A stretch of 64,000 nucleotides of DNA from Sphingomonas sp. PP-CE-3G-477 (GCF_003050745.1 NZ_QAOF01000003.1:248001-312000), one strand, 5' to 3'; positions 1-8,960 are shown, numbered from the stretch's first letter. Numbers and translations are program-made. Notes: a model not told the origin generated them from the letters alone.

Positions 1-91
1 TGTAGAAATCGGTATCCAGCAGGCTGCGCACGATCGGATCGAGCCGGAAATTGTGATTGTACGTCCGGGTGGCGATATCGGTCACGGCCAT
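1..91 (-). CDS. pncB: Nicotinate phosphoribosyltransferase, 5' end only
   Basis: Only the first 30 codons are in the window; the gene continues past base 1. The N-terminus ([15 protein letters not shown] followed by [16 protein letters not shown]) is the typical opening of PncB, which makes nicotinate mononucleotide from nicotinate and PRPP in NAD salvage. The SLLDTDFYK segment is the family's conserved N-terminal motif. It is transcribed away from a nicotinamidase gene that supplies its substrate, which supports the call. The gap between the two start codons is 81 bases and must hold both promoters. Confidence 0.85.
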   Translation of the reverse strand, partial: MAVTDIATRTYNHNFRLDPIVRSLLDTDFY

Positions 92-172
92 GCGCGTGGG
101 CTCCTGCGTTGTTGCGGTGCGGGTGTCCGAGAAGACGCGTTTGTGTCAAGCAGCGGGCAAAGGAGACGGGCG

Positions 173-760
173 ATGGCGCGGTTCGTGGTCGTGGTGGATA
201 CGCAATGGGATTTCATGGCGGAGGGCGGCGCGCTGAGCGTGGCGGGGGCCGATGCACTGGTCGCGCCGATGCAGGCGTGGCTGTCGGCGCTGCCCGCTGC
301 CGACACTGCGGGTGTCCTCTTCACCTTCGATACGCATTTCCGCGAGACCTACGCTGCCTCGCCCGAGGCGGCGATGTTCCCGATCCACTGCGTGCGGGGC
401 ACGAAAGGGTGGGGCAACATGCTCGACGTCGCGCTGGTCGATCCGGCGATCCCGGCGTGGCGGATCGAAAAGGGCGTGTTCGACATGTGGGCCGAGCCAG
501 GGCTGGCGATCGAGGACGCGCGCGATGCGAGCAAGCCGACGATCCTGCGCGAAGACTTCTTCACCGCGTTGGCCGCGGACGGCGTCACCGACGTCACGGT
601 GATCGGCGTCGCGGCGGACTACTGCGTCCGCTGGGCGGTCGAAGGCCTGATCGCGCGGGGCTTCACGGTGACTGTCCCGGCAGGGCTGACGCGCGGGATC
701 GAACGGCAGATCGACGTGGTTGCCGCGGAAGATTTCGCGGGCAAGGCACGCGTCGTCTGA
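173..760 (+). CDS. pncA: Nicotinamidase
   Basis: The 195-residue protein belongs to the isochorismatase-like cysteine hydrolases and probably converts nicotinamide to nicotinate and ammonia. The family's catalytic triad is visible as Asp9 (VVVVDTQWDF), Lys100 (IEKGVF) and Cys151 (VAADYCVRW), and the metal ligands as Asp53 and His55 (FDTHF) and His72 (PIHCV). I chose the ATG at 173 because AGGAG lies eight bases before it at 161-165 and the protein then begins as nicotinamidases do; upstream in-frame codons give an unrelated extension. Divergent to pncB, so the pair forms the Preiss-Handler salvage route. Another cysteine hydrolase of this fold is possible but less likely given that neighbour. 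Confidence 0.88.
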   Translation: MARFVVVVDTQWDFMAEGGALSVAGADALVAPMQAWLSALPAADTAGVLFTFDTHFRETYAASPEAAMFPIHCVRGTKGWGNMLDVALVDPAIPAWRIEKGVFDMWAEPGLAIEDARDASKPTILREDFFTALAADGVTDVTVIGVAADYCVRWAVEGLIARGFTVTVPAGLTRGIERQIDVVAAEDFAGKARVV

Positions 761-816
761 CTTGACGTATCGCTGGACGGACGATCCTCGCCTTGGCGGG
801 GAGGATCGGCGAGCGC

Positions 817-2112
817 CTACGCCATCGCCGCGAGCAACCGCCCGACATCCACCGTCGCGAACGACGCGAAATTGTCCGCCACGCCGAACGGCAGCAGCAA
901 CGTCCGATCATGGACGATCCCGCCGCAACTATAGACGACGTTGGGCACATAGCCGTCGCGTTCCTTCGGGCTGGGCACGATCAGCGGGTGCGTCATGCGG
1001 GCGAGCAGCCTGGTCGGGTCGGCCTTGTCGAGCAGGCATGCACCGATGCAGTAGTTGCGGACGCTGCCGACGCCGTGCGTCAGCACCAGCCAGCCCTCGT
1101 CGATCTCGATCGGCGATCCGCAATTGCCCATCTGGATGAACTCCCACGGCCATTTCGGCTCGACGATCCTGCTGCCGCCGTCCCAGGTCAGCAGGTCGTC
1201 CGAGGTGATGAACCAGATGTTCTCGTTGTCCTGCCGCCCGAGCATCGCATAGCGTCCATCGATCTTGCGCGGGAACAACGCCATGCCCTTGGTCGCGGCG
1301 ACCGCGCCGCGCATCGGCTGCATCTCGAACGTCTTGAAATCCTCGCCGCGCAAGAGTTCGCACCGCGCTTCCGAGCCGCTGAACGCGGTATAGGTGCCGA
1401 GATACTGCACCTCGCCGGCGTCCTCGAAGCGAACGAGACGGAGATCCTCGATCCCCTGGCGCTGGCTCGGCAGGATCGGGAAAAGCACCGTCTCGGAGAG
1501 TTCGTGACTGGCGCCGCATTGCAGCCGCGTCGGGCCGCCATCGGTCGCGCCCTGGTCGTTCGGTTCGACCCGCGGCGGCACCGCGGTCTGGCTGGCGGGG
1601 TCGACCGAGAAGCCGTCGTTTGGCGACCAGCGTCCGGTCCTGAACGTGACCGACGAGACATGGCCTTCGCCGATCCCGCGCAGCGACAGGATGAAGCGCA
1701 GCCCGCCCTCGGGTGCACCGCTCTGATCGGGATGCAGGACCATGCTCGGATTGAACAACGCGGCGGCCTCGAACGAATATTCCTCGCTGAGATAGGCACC
1801 GATCAGCAGCTGCTGGTCGCGATCGATCGAACGTGGGTCGTTCACCACGGCCATCACGACGCCGAAGCGGTGCAGCAACAGATCGTCGACGTCGCGGTGG
1901 CGTTCGTCGAGCGACACCATCACGCGCTCGCGCTCCGCGGAAAGCTCGTCCGCGGTGAGCGACAGGACGCGGTCGATCACGCGGATCGCGCGCGGATGGC
2001 CGTCGACCTTGAACGCGCCGGGATATTCGACGTTGAACGGCCGGATCACGGTACGCGACGGATCGGGGCGCAACTGGATATCGGAAAAAGAGACGAGATC
2101 GGGTTCGGCCAT
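817..2112 (-). CDS. Glycoside hydrolase family 130 (beta-mannoside phosphorylase or hydrolase)
   Basis: A 431-residue cytoplasmic protein without a signal peptide. It has GH130 hallmarks: NPSMVLHPDQ near residues 121-130, FILSLRGIGEGHVSSVTFR near 140-158, and a C-terminal stretch with YVPNVVYSCGG and LLLPFGVAD. GH130 enzymes phosphorolyse or hydrolyse beta-mannosides, for example mannosyl-glucose or beta-1,2- or beta-1,4-mannooligosaccharides; which substrate applies cannot be told here. Start at 2112 is supported by a TGGAG sequence upstream and matches the usual length; an upstream extension is weak. No other mannan gene is nearby, so it stands alone, possibly serving N-glycan or storage mannoside turnover. 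Confidence 0.85.
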   Translation of the reverse strand: MAEPDLVSFSDIQLRPDPSRTVIRPFNVEYPGAFKVDGHPRAIRVIDRVLSLTADELSAERERVMVSLDERHRDVDDLLLHRFGVVMAVVNDPRSIDRDQQLLIGAYLSEEYSFEAAALFNPSMVLHPDQSGAPEGGLRFILSLRGIGEGHVSSVTFRTGRWSPNDGFSVDPASQTAVPPRVEPNDQGATDGGPTRLQCGASHELSETVLFPILPSQRQGIEDLRLVRFEDAGEVQYLGTYTAFSGSEARCELLRGEDFKTFEMQPMRGAVAATKGMALFPRKIDGRYAMLGRQDNENIWFITSDDLLTWDGGSRIVEPKWPWEFIQMGNCGSPIEIDEGWLVLTHGVGSVRNYCIGACLLDKADPTRLLARMTHPLIVPSPKERDGYVPNVVYSCGGIVHDRTLLLPFGVADNFASFATVDVGRLLAAMA

Positions 2113-2521
2113 GATCGGCTCCAATGACGCGCGCAGGAGCGCGGTGCTTGCCCGGCAGTGAACGCCGAAACCGCTGCGATGGCTACATGAAAACGGCGTC
2201 ACGGATATGCGCTGCGTCGGTGCTGCAACCTTGCCGAAACACTGCGGAAAACATCGCCTGCCAGACGATGGCCTCGATCGATCGGAGGGGGCAGCGTGCA
2301 GACGTCATCATCACCGCAACCGTTGGCGGCGGCAGCAGGCTGCGCGCTTGGCCGTCATACGCCGCGGTCACGGCACCGCGACATCAAGGGCGAGCCGATC
2401 CAGCGCTCTGCCTGTCGGTGCTGCGGCGCGGCGATCCTGAAGTCCGCGGTCAGTCGCCGATGGATCGTCTCGGGACTGCTCGGATGAGCCGGCGACCGTG
2501 TTCACGAAAGGGGAAGACCTG
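2113..2521. other. Non-coding gap between GH130 and the Spy-like gene
   Basis: About 400 bases between two divergent genes. Open frames exist but none has a ribosome binding site, family resemblance or a convincing protein. It presumably carries the promoters of both neighbours. I found no copy of the GTC-S-GAC motif used in the arabinose locus, and no clear hairpin terminator. Confidence 0.5.
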
Positions 2522-3037
2522 ATGAAAAAGACGATATTGGCCGGGCCGCTGATGGCCTTGGGGGTGTTCGCTGCAACACCCGCGGCGATCGCACAGCATG
2601 GCGGGGAACGTGGCCCTCCACCGGCAGCGATCGCCAGGATGCAGGCGCAGGAGGCCGACGACATCGCGCTTCTGCTCGGGCTGCGTGCGCCGCAACGTCC
2701 GGCGCTGGCTGCGTTCCTGCAGTCGATGGCGCCCCCTCCGCGTCCCGAGCATGGTCGGTCAACGGAGCCCGGAACGGACACGGCGCCACCAGCCGACGGA
2801 TTTGCGCAGCATCTCGACCGGATGACGCAGGACGCCGCGCGGCGTTCGGCGGAGGATACGCAGCGTATCGCCGCGGCACGGACGTTCTACGCGGCGCTCG
2901 ATGCGGGCCAGCGCCGGTCGTTCGAAGCGTTGATGCGGTTGCGGCATGGACCAGGACGGGGACCGGGGCCGCACGGACCGATGCACGACGGCGATGGCCC
3001 GCCACCGCCGATGGGCGGCATGCCACCGCGCCCCTGA
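2522..3037 (+). CDS. Spy/CpxP-like periplasmic protein
   Basis: A 171-residue secreted protein. Residues 1-24 form a signal peptide (MKKTILAGPL start, AIAQ cleavage). The body is helical, with an LDAGQRRSFEALM stretch that resembles the LTxxQ helix of Spy/CpxP chaperone or metal-sensing proteins. The C-terminus is rich in His, Gly, Pro, Met and Asp (HGPMHDGDGPPPPMGG), a composition that could bind metals. AGGGGAAG at 2509-2516 sets the start. It ends four bases before the stop of the EF-hand gene on the other strand. With the adjacent two-component system it resembles envelope-stress or cation-response sets; this role is inferred. Confidence 0.6.
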   Translation: MKKTILAGPLMALGVFAATPAAIAQHGGERGPPPAAIARMQAQEADDIALLLGLRAPQRPALAAFLQSMAPPPRPEHGRSTEPGTDTAPPADGFAQHLDRMTQDAARRSAEDTQRIAAARTFYAALDAGQRRSFEALMRLRHGPGRGPGPHGPMHDGDGPPPPMGGMPPRP

Positions 3038-3041
3038 CGGA

Positions 3042-3806
3042 TCAGGGTTCGGAGCTTGGCGGCGGCGGGGCGGGCGGTTCGTCCGAACCGTTCCGCCACG
3101 TCTCGGCACCCGCGCGGGGCAACTCGCCGCGGGTCAGCGCGCCATTGTGGTTCCGGTCGAGCGCGGCGAACCGCGTGGTTGCGGCCTTCGCGAACTCCGC
3201 CGGATCGATGCCGCGGTTCAGGTTGACGTCGGTGGCGATGACCGGCTCCGGCAGGTCGAAGAATCCGAAGCGCGCCGCACCGAGCCGTTCGTGGACCGCA
3301 GCGGTGCTTTTCTTGTCGCCATCGCCGAAATGCATGCCCTGGCCGCCGGCTCCGCCCCCGCCGCTACCACCTCCGCGGTTCCCCCCGCCCGGTCCGCCGC
3401 CGCCCGGCCCGCCACGGCTGCGCCCGCGGCCTTCGGGCGACCCGCCACGTCCACCCGACGTCACGCGGATCTCCGGGACCAGCACGTTTTCGTAAAAGGC
3501 GATGTCGTCGGGATCGATCTCGTCGTCCTTGCCCCGGTCGAGCACCGCGAAGAACCGCGTCGCATCGCGCTGGAACTCGGCCAGCGTGACGCGGCCGTCG
3601 CCATCAGCGTCGGCACCCGCGAACCAGAGGTCCTGCGCCGCACCCGATCGTTGCGACGCGCGAAACGGTTCGCCCATCGGACTGATGAAGAGCTGGCCTC
3701 TGCCGTGTTCCGGGCCACCGCCACGGTGCGGTCGGTGCGATCGGGAGGTATCCGCGGCGCACCCGGCCAGCGTGGCGGCAGGGCCGATCAAAAGGACGAT
3801 ACGCAT
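3042..3806 (-). CDS. EF-hand lipoprotein with a glycine-rich linker
   Basis: A 254-residue protein with a lipobox, LAGC, at residues 13-16, so it is probably acylated and anchored in the envelope. Four EF-hand-like loops can be seen in two pairs: DADGDGRVTLAE (66-77) and DRGKDDEIDPDD (90-101), then DVNLNRGIDPAE and DRNHNGALTRGE near the C-terminus. The pairs are separated by a Gly/Arg/Ser-rich linker of about 45 residues. Loops 1 and 4 have good calcium ligands; 2 and 3 are degenerate. It follows the histidine kinase gene on the same strand after 67 bases and is probably in the same operon, suggesting calcium sensing or buffering linked to that system. Confidence 0.75.
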   Translation of the reverse strand: MRIVLLIGPAATLAGCAADTSRSHRPHRGGGPEHGRGQLFISPMGEPFRASQRSGAAQDLWFAGADADGDGRVTLAEFQRDATRFFAVLDRGKDDEIDPDDIAFYENVLVPEIRVTSGGRGGSPEGRGRSRGGPGGGGPGGGNRGGGSGGGGAGGQGMHFGDGDKKSTAAVHERLGAARFGFFDLPEPVIATDVNLNRGIDPAEFAKAATTRFAALDRNHNGALTRGELPRAGAETWRNGSDEPPAPPPPSSEP

Positions 3807-3873
3807 GCAGACTCCTCGGTTCCTCGACGGCGGTCTGACACTGCGATCGTTGCCGCTAGATTTCAGACCATTT

Positions 3874-5208
3874 TCACACCGGCAGCGTTACTTGCGCGAT
3901 CAGGCCTCCCTCGGGCCGGTTCGCGATCGTCGCGTCGCCGCCATGGCCGCGAGCGACCGCGCGGACGCTCGCCAGGCCGAGCCCGCTGCCGCCGGTGTCG
4001 CGGTTGCGCGATTGTTCGGCGCGGAAGAACGGCTCGAACGCGCGCTCCAGATCGGCCTGCGCCATTCCCGGACCGGAATCGGAAACCTCGACGATCGCGA
4101 CTCCACCTTCGCGCCGCAGCCGCACGTCGGCGTGGCCGGCGTATTTGACGGCATTGCCGACGAGGTTCGCCAGCAGCGCCTTCAGCGACGGCGCATCGCC
4201 TTCGAGCGCCAGAGCGTCGCCCGGATGCAGCACGACCGCGTCGCCGCGGTCGGCGAAATCGTCCGTGACGCTCTCCGCCAGCGAGCGAAGGTCGAGCTTC
4301 TGGCGGCGGACATGGCGGGTCATGTCGCGGACGAACGCCATCGCCGAGCCGATCCGCTGGTTCATTTCCTGGATGTCGCCTTCGCTCGACGCACGGATAT
4401 CGTCGGGCGCTTTTTCGAGCCGCAGCGACAACCGCATCAATGGCGTGCGCAGGTCATGCGCGACCGCGGCGATCAGCGTCGTCCGGTCCTCGACATACCG
4501 GTTCAGCCGCTCCTGCATCAGGTTGAACGCGCTGGCGGCCTCGGCGATTTCGGGCGGACCCGCGACCGGCAGTGGATCGGTCCGCGGATCGCGACCGAGC
4601 CGTTCGGCGGCGGCGGCGAACAGCTTGATCGGCTTGGCGACTCGTCGTGCGAGCGCCCAGGCGATCGGCGCTGCAACCGCCATCGCGACCAGGAACCACA
4701 GGATGATCCGCATCCGCCAAGGGCCGATCATGTTGTGGCTCGGCTGGATCACGCGCCACCGGCCGTCCGGTGTTTCGATCGAGACGACGAAGGGGCCGAA
4801 CAACGCGGTATCGAACGATGGCGGATGATGCCGCGGTCCCATGCCCATCGCCATCGGCGGGCGAAACGCGCCGGCGAACATCGGCATCGCCGAGCGCTCG
4901 GTTTCCACGGTCACCTTCGTCCGGGGGAGACCGAGGTCGCCGGCGATCGACGCGGCGATGCGGCGATCGCGTGGATTGTCAGTCTGGCGTGGTGGTCCGT
5001 TCGATATCTCGCTCTTGAGCAACCCGGTAGGATCACGCCCCGCCCGTGCGACGGCGGCGACGCGATTGGCGGTGAAGATCGCCGGCGTCGGTGGCGGCAT
5101 CATCAGCAGGATCACGAAGTTGAGGATCTGCACCAGCAGCACCGTTCCGAGCATCAGCGCGAAGATGCGGAGAAACAGCGGCCATGAACGCTGAACGCTG
5201 CTCCTCAC
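3874..5208 (-). CDS. Sensor histidine kinase
   Basis: A 444-residue membrane kinase. Membrane segments are near residues 11-36 and 164-187, with a periplasmic sensing part between them that contains a Met/Pro/His-rich run (MFAGAFRPPMAMGMG, then RHHPP) that could bind a metal. A HAMP segment follows, then the H-box AHDLRTPL with phosphoryl His251, N-box with Asn352 (GNAVKYA), DSGPGMA (377-383) and GGSGLGLA (406-413) of the ATPase domain. The start overlaps the response regulator stop by four bases (ATGA), so the two are translationally coupled. The signal is unknown; the periplasmic run and the EF-hand neighbour suggest a cation. Confidence 0.92.
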   Translation of the reverse strand: MRSSVQRSWPLFLRIFALMLGTVLLVQILNFVILLMMPPPTPAIFTANRVAAVARAGRDPTGLLKSEISNGPPRQTDNPRDRRIAASIAGDLGLPRTKVTVETERSAMPMFAGAFRPPMAMGMGPRHHPPSFDTALFGPFVVSIETPDGRWRVIQPSHNMIGPWRMRIILWFLVAMAVAAPIAWALARRVAKPIKLFAAAAERLGRDPRTDPLPVAGPPEIAEAASAFNLMQERLNRYVEDRTTLIAAVAHDLRTPLMRLSLRLEKAPDDIRASSEGDIQEMNQRIGSAMAFVRDMTRHVRRQKLDLRSLAESVTDDFADRGDAVVLHPGDALALEGDAPSLKALLANLVGNAVKYAGHADVRLRREGGVAIVEVSDSGPGMAQADLERAFEPFFRAEQSRNRDTGGSGLGLASVRAVARGHGGDATIANRPEGGLIAQVTLPV

Positions 5209-5927
5209 TGGCGCACCACGCGCGGAACGAAGAAATAGCCTTCGTTGCGGATCGTCCGGATGATCTCGTCCCCGCGCGACCTGAGCTTGCGGCGCAAGCG
5301 GCTGACCTGGACGTCGATCGCGCGATCGAATGCTTCGGTGTCGGGCCCGCGTGCCGCCTCCAGCAGCGCGTCGCGCGCCAGCACGCGGCGTGGTCGCTCG
5401 ACAAAGGCGCGCAGCACCGCGAACTCGCCATCGGTCAGGTCGATAAGCACGCCCTCGGGATCGAACAGTTCGTGCGAGGCGAAATCGACCCGCCAGCCGA
5501 GAAAACCGAACGCACGGCTTTCGCCCGCATCCTGCATCTCGCGGGCGCGCAATGCGGCACGGACGGTCGCCAGGATTTCACGCGGACTGCACGGCTTGGA
5601 CAGGTAATGGCTCGCCCCGATCTCCAGCCCGAGGATCCGATCGGGTTCGTCGCCGAGCGCGCTCAGCATCACCACGGGCGGCGCGCCCGCTCGCGCCAGT
5701 CGACGGCAGGCCGACAGGCCGTCCTCGCCCGGCATCATCACGTCGAGCAGGATCAGCGACACCGGGCACCGCGCCAGCACGCCGTCCATTTCGGCGGCAT
5801 TCGTCGCGGTCTCGACCTGATAGCCGTGCATGCCGAGGCTTTGCGCCAGCAGCGTGCGGATCATGTGATCGTCGTCGACCACCAGCAGCACGGGTTTCGT
5901 CGAATCGAGCGCGGAACGTGGAGTCAT
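5205..5927 (-). CDS. OmpR-family response regulator
   Basis: A 240-residue regulator with a receiver domain (acidic pocket at 18-20, phosphorylated Asp62 in LILLDVMMPGEDG, Lys111) and a C-terminal winged helix (DGEFAVLRAFVERPRRVLAR, then DVQVSRLRRKL and RTIRNEGYFF). I chose the ATG at 5927 because AGGA stands eight bases upstream; ATGs at 5945 and 5960 would add up to eleven residues outside the domain. First gene of an operon with the kinase and the EF-hand lipoprotein. It likely controls that operon and perhaps the Spy-like gene. Confidence 0.92.
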   Translation of the reverse strand: MTPRSALDSTKPVLLVVDDDHMIRTLLAQSLGMHGYQVETATNAAEMDGVLARCPVSLILLDVMMPGEDGLSACRRLARAGAPPVVMLSALGDEPDRILGLEIGASHYLSKPCSPREILATVRAALRAREMQDAGESRAFGFLGWRVDFASHELFDPEGVLIDLTDGEFAVLRAFVERPRRVLARDALLEAARGPDTEAFDRAIDVQVSRLRRKLRSRGDEIIRTIRNEGYFFVPRVVRQ

Positions 5928-6006
5928 CGGGCGTTCCTGGGGCATGAGTGTGTTCGGCATGTTTCAGCATCGGCGGCGGCGGTGATTTCCGAAGCAGGAC
6001 AAGCCA

Positions 6007-6912
6007 TTAGACAATCCGCCGGGCTGCGACGAAATCGATGAACGCGCGAAGTGGCGCCGGCAGATATCGCCGACCGGGATAATAGAGGAACGGGCCGGAA
6101 AAGCGCTGCCACCATGGCTCGATCACGGGTAGCAGGGCGCCGCTGTCGAGATGCGGTCGCAGCCAATCCTCGAAGAGGTGGATGATGCCGGTCCCCGCGA
6201 TCGCGGCGTCGACCGCGAGATCGGTCGCTGCGCCGATCCGGACGATCAACGGGCCGGTCGTCGCGACCTTGACGACCTCACCGTCGCGCTCGAACTCCCA
6301 ATCGTCCATCGCGCCGCTGGCGAACTGACCGCGAATACAGGTGTGATCGAGCAGGTCGCGGGGATGCGAAGGCGTGCCGCGGCGCGCGAGATAGCCGGGC
6401 GACGCAGCGGTCGCGAAACGCTGTTCGCGCGGTCCGATCGGCACCGCGATCATGTCCTGTTCCAGCCGTTCGTCGTACCGGATTCCCGCATCGCATCCCG
6501 CCGCGAGCATGTCGACGAAGCCGTCCTCCGCAATCACGTGCAACTCGATGTCGGGATAGGCCGCCAGGAACGGGGGCACGATGCTGGGTAGGACCAGCCG
6601 CGCGGCGCTGACCGGCACGTTCAGCCGCAGCGGTCCGGACGGTGAATCGCGATAGCCGTTGACCATGTCGAGCGCCGCCTCGACTTCGGCCAGCGCCGGC
6701 CCGAGCCGGTCGAGCAGCCGCGCACCCGCTTCGGTTGGCGCGACGCTCCGCGTGGTCCGGTTCAGCAACCGTACGCCGAACTTCGCTTCGAGCCGCCTGA
6801 CCGCTTCGCTCAGTCCGGAAGCGCTCCCGCCACTGGCGCGCGCACCTTCGCGAAAACCGCCCGCGCGGGCGACCGTGACGAATGCGTTCAGATCGCCGAT
6901 GTCCGCTGCCAT
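6007..6912 (-). CDS. LysR-family transcriptional regulator
   Basis: A 301-residue LysR protein. The N-terminal winged helix (DLNAFVTVARAGGFREGA, then SEAVRRLEAKFGVRLLNRTT) and the substrate-binding domain (SGPLRLNVPVSAARLVLPSI) are complete. AGGA seven bases before 6912 supports the start. It is divergent from an aldo/keto reductase with 94 bases between them, the standard layout for a LysR regulator and its target; a T-rich/A-rich dyad TTATcccaaAATA near 6952-6964 could be its site. The effector is unknown. Confidence 0.9.
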   Translation of the reverse strand: MAADIGDLNAFVTVARAGGFREGARASGGSASGLSEAVRRLEAKFGVRLLNRTTRSVAPTEAGARLLDRLGPALAEVEAALDMVNGYRDSPSGPLRLNVPVSAARLVLPSIVPPFLAAYPDIELHVIAEDGFVDMLAAGCDAGIRYDERLEQDMIAVPIGPREQRFATAASPGYLARRGTPSHPRDLLDHTCIRGQFASGAMDDWEFERDGEVVKVATTGPLIVRIGAATDLAVDAAIAGTGIIHLFEDWLRPHLDSGALLPVIEPWWQRFSGPFLYYPGRRYLPAPLRAFIDFVAARRIV

Positions 6913-7006
6913 TGTGCGTCCTTCCGAACGGCCTGTGCCGATAATGCCCTGTTATCCCAAAATAGCGTCGGGTCCATATTGCGGTCACACAATGGAGGAC
7001 ACGACC

Positions 7007-7900
7007 ATGACGCAGTTCGACACAGAGATTGCCGGCGCCGGCACCGTCAGATTGGGCGATCGTAGCGTGAAGCGGATCGGCTATGGCGCGATGCAACTCG
7101 CAGGGCCGGGCGTATTCGGTCCGCCAAAGGATCACGACGCGGCACTGGCGGTGCTTCGTGCGGCGGTGGCGGGCGGCGTCAACCATATCGATACGAGCGA
7201 TTTCTATGGCCCGCACGTCACCAATCGCCTGATCCGCGAGGCGCTGCACCCGTATTCCGACGACCTCGTAATCGTCACCAAGATCGGCGCGCGGCGCGGG
7301 CCGGAAGGGTCATGGGACCTTGCTACATCGGCGGCGGAGCTGACCAGCGCGGTTCATGACAATCTGCGCAACCTCGGACTGGAGACGCTCGACGTCGTCA
7401 ACCTGCGGATCATGTTCGACGTGCACGGACCCGCCGAGGGCTCGATCGCCGAGCCGCTTGCGACGCTTGTCGATCTCCAGCGGCAGGGTCTGGTCCGCCA
7501 TATCGGGCTCAGCAACGTTACGCCGATGCAGGTCGCGGAAGGGCGGTCGATGGCGACGATCGCCTGCGTGCAGAACCAGTATAACCTCGCGTACCGCGAC
7601 GACGACGCGCTGATCGACCATCTGGCGGACGCGGGGATCGCGTACGTCCCGTTCTTCCCGCTCGGTGGGTTCTCGCCGTTGCAGTCGACCGCGTTGTCGG
7701 ACGTCGCGCGGAACCTGGACGCGACGCCGATGCAGGTTGCACTAGCCTGGCTGTTGCAGCGGTCGCCGAACATCCTGCTGATCCCCGGCACGTCGTCGGT
7801 CGGTCATCTGCACGAGAATTTGGCGGCTAAGGAGATCGTGTTGCCGGCCGACGCGATCGCGACACTCGATCGGATCGGGAAGGACGCCGCCAACGAGTAA
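7007..7900 (+). CDS. Aldo/keto reductase
   Basis: A 297-residue NADPH-dependent oxidoreductase. The AKR active-site residues Asp62, Tyr67 (HIDTSDFYG) and Lys92 (VTKIG) are present. The usual tetrad histidine is replaced by Arg in DVVNLRIM, a change I associate with a subfamily of bacterial AKRs. The C-terminal nucleotide-binding part, with LLIPGTSSVGHLHEN, is present. The start at 7007 fits GGAGG at 6994-6998; an upstream ATG at 6992 lies over that site. Probably controlled by the divergent LysR protein. The aldehyde or ketone substrate cannot be named. Confidence 0.88.
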   Translation: MTQFDTEIAGAGTVRLGDRSVKRIGYGAMQLAGPGVFGPPKDHDAALAVLRAAVAGGVNHIDTSDFYGPHVTNRLIREALHPYSDDLVIVTKIGARRGPEGSWDLATSAAELTSAVHDNLRNLGLETLDVVNLRIMFDVHGPAEGSIAEPLATLVDLQRQGLVRHIGLSNVTPMQVAEGRSMATIACVQNQYNLAYRDDDALIDHLADAGIAYVPFFPLGGFSPLQSTALSDVARNLDATPMQVALAWLLQRSPNILLIPGTSSVGHLHENLAAKEIVLPADAIATLDRIGKDAANE

Positions 7901-7939
7901 GCATTTCCGTCCGGGCGGCGGACGGCTAACGGCAGCGTC

Positions 7940-8197
7940 ATGGCCAAGAAACGCTACCTCACCGCGACGCTGCCCGACGGCTATGTGAAGACGATCGGCC
8001 CGACCGCGACGCCGTTCACGCATTACTGGCGGATCGTCGCGGTGCTGGCCAACGGCAAGACCGAGATCTTCTGGGGCCACACCAAATCGCTCGTCGAGGC
8101 GAAGAAGAAGCGCAACGCACTGGCCGAGGCCGCGACGCAACGCGGGTGGCAGCGCTACGACTTCGAGTTCGTCGAACTGGTGGCCTCCGACGGCTGA
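7940..8197 (+). CDS. Small conserved-type protein of unknown function
   Basis: An 85-residue soluble protein with no family I recognise. It is Lys/Trp/Tyr-rich, with a predicted beta-rich first half (YVKTIGPTATPFTHYWRIVA) followed by a basic helix (SLVEAKKKRNALAEAA). No signal peptide, cysteines or membrane segment. Base composition and codon use match the neighbours. It sits 39 bases after the aldo/keto reductase and faces cysQ across a hairpin, so it may be read through from the reductase promoter. Confidence 0.6.
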   Translation: MAKKRYLTATLPDGYVKTIGPTATPFTHYWRIVAVLANGKTEIFWGHTKSLVEAKKKRNALAEAATQRGWQRYDFEFVELVASDG

Positions 8198-8224
8198 TAC
8201 CGTCCGCCGTTCAGGCGGGCGGTA
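8198..8224. terminator. Bidirectional hairpin between the small protein and cysQ
   Basis: TACCGTCCGCC and GGCGGGCGGTA pair with one G-U/mismatch around the short loop GTTCA. It lies between the convergent ends of the 85-residue gene and cysQ and overlaps the cysQ stop codon. There is no clear U-tract, so the terminator call rests on position and stem strength. Confidence 0.5.
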
Positions 8225-8960
8225 ACGCTTTCACCAGGTCGAGCACGCGCGCCGCCAGTTCCATCCGACAGATCAGCAGGTCGGGCAGATACGGATCGGC
8301 GCAATTATAGACGAGCGGCGATCCGTCGACGCGGCTGACGTGCAGCCCGGCCGCCTGCGCGACCGCGATCGGCGCGCAGTTGTCCCACTCATATTGACCG
8401 CCGGTGTGGAGGTAGATGTCCGCCTGGCCGCGGACCACCGCCATCGCCTTTGCGCCCGCCGAGCCCATCGGCACCAGCGTCGCCCCCAACGTCTCGGCGA
8501 CCGCCACCGCCTCGCGTGCAGGCCGGCTGCGGCTGACCAGCATGCGGAGCGGATCGCCCGCCGGTTCCAGCGGCTTCGGCGAACCCGAGGTCAGCGTCAT
8601 CCCGAGTCCCGGCAGCGCCACGGCGCCCACGATCGCGACACCGTCGATCGCAAGTGCGACGTGTACCGCCCAGTCGGTCCGCCCTTCGCCATATTCGCGC
8701 GTGCCGTCGAGCGGATCGACGATCCACGCGCGCCGCACCGAACAGCGATCGCCGGTATCCTTCTCTTCCTCGGATAGGATCGCATCGTCGGGCCGCGCCG
8801 CGCGCAGCATCCGCATGAGGAACCTGTTGGCCTGTTCGTCGCCCGCCTTGCCGAGATCCTTGCCGGTCAGCGCACTGCTTTTCTGCAACGCGAGCAATAT
8901 CTCCCCCGCCTCGGTCGCGAGTCGTTCGGCGAGACGGACGTCGCTTTCGATGACCGTCAT
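8211..8960 (-). CDS. cysQ: 3'(2'),5'-bisphosphate nucleotidase CysQ
   Basis: A 249-residue member of the inositol monophosphatase fold. The metal-binding signature is SEEEKD (63-68) and [12 protein letters not shown] (79-90), with a second site in [14 protein letters not shown]. CysQ removes the 3'-phosphate from PAP, the by-product of PAPS use. Its start codon overlaps the cysNC stop as ATGA (8957-8960), so it is co-translated with the enzymes that make PAPS. That context makes CysQ far more likely than a sugar or inositol phosphatase. Confidence 0.9.
   Translation of the reverse strand: MTVIESDVRLAERLATEAGEILLALQKSSALTGKDLGKAGDEQANRFLMRMLRAARPDDAILSEEEKDTGDRCSVRRAWIVDPLDGTREYGEGRTDWAVHVALAIDGVAIVGAVALPGLGMTLTSGSPKPLEPAGDPLRMLVSRSRPAREAVAVAETLGATLVPMGSAGAKAMAVVRGQADIYLHTGGQYEWDNCAPIAVAQAAGLHVSRVDGSPLVYNCADPYLPDLLICRMELAARVLDLVKALPPA

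Noticed and set aside
2124..2522. Possible genes in the gap before the Spy-like gene
   Set aside because: Frames up to 132 codons exist on both strands but lack ribosome sites and any conserved motif.
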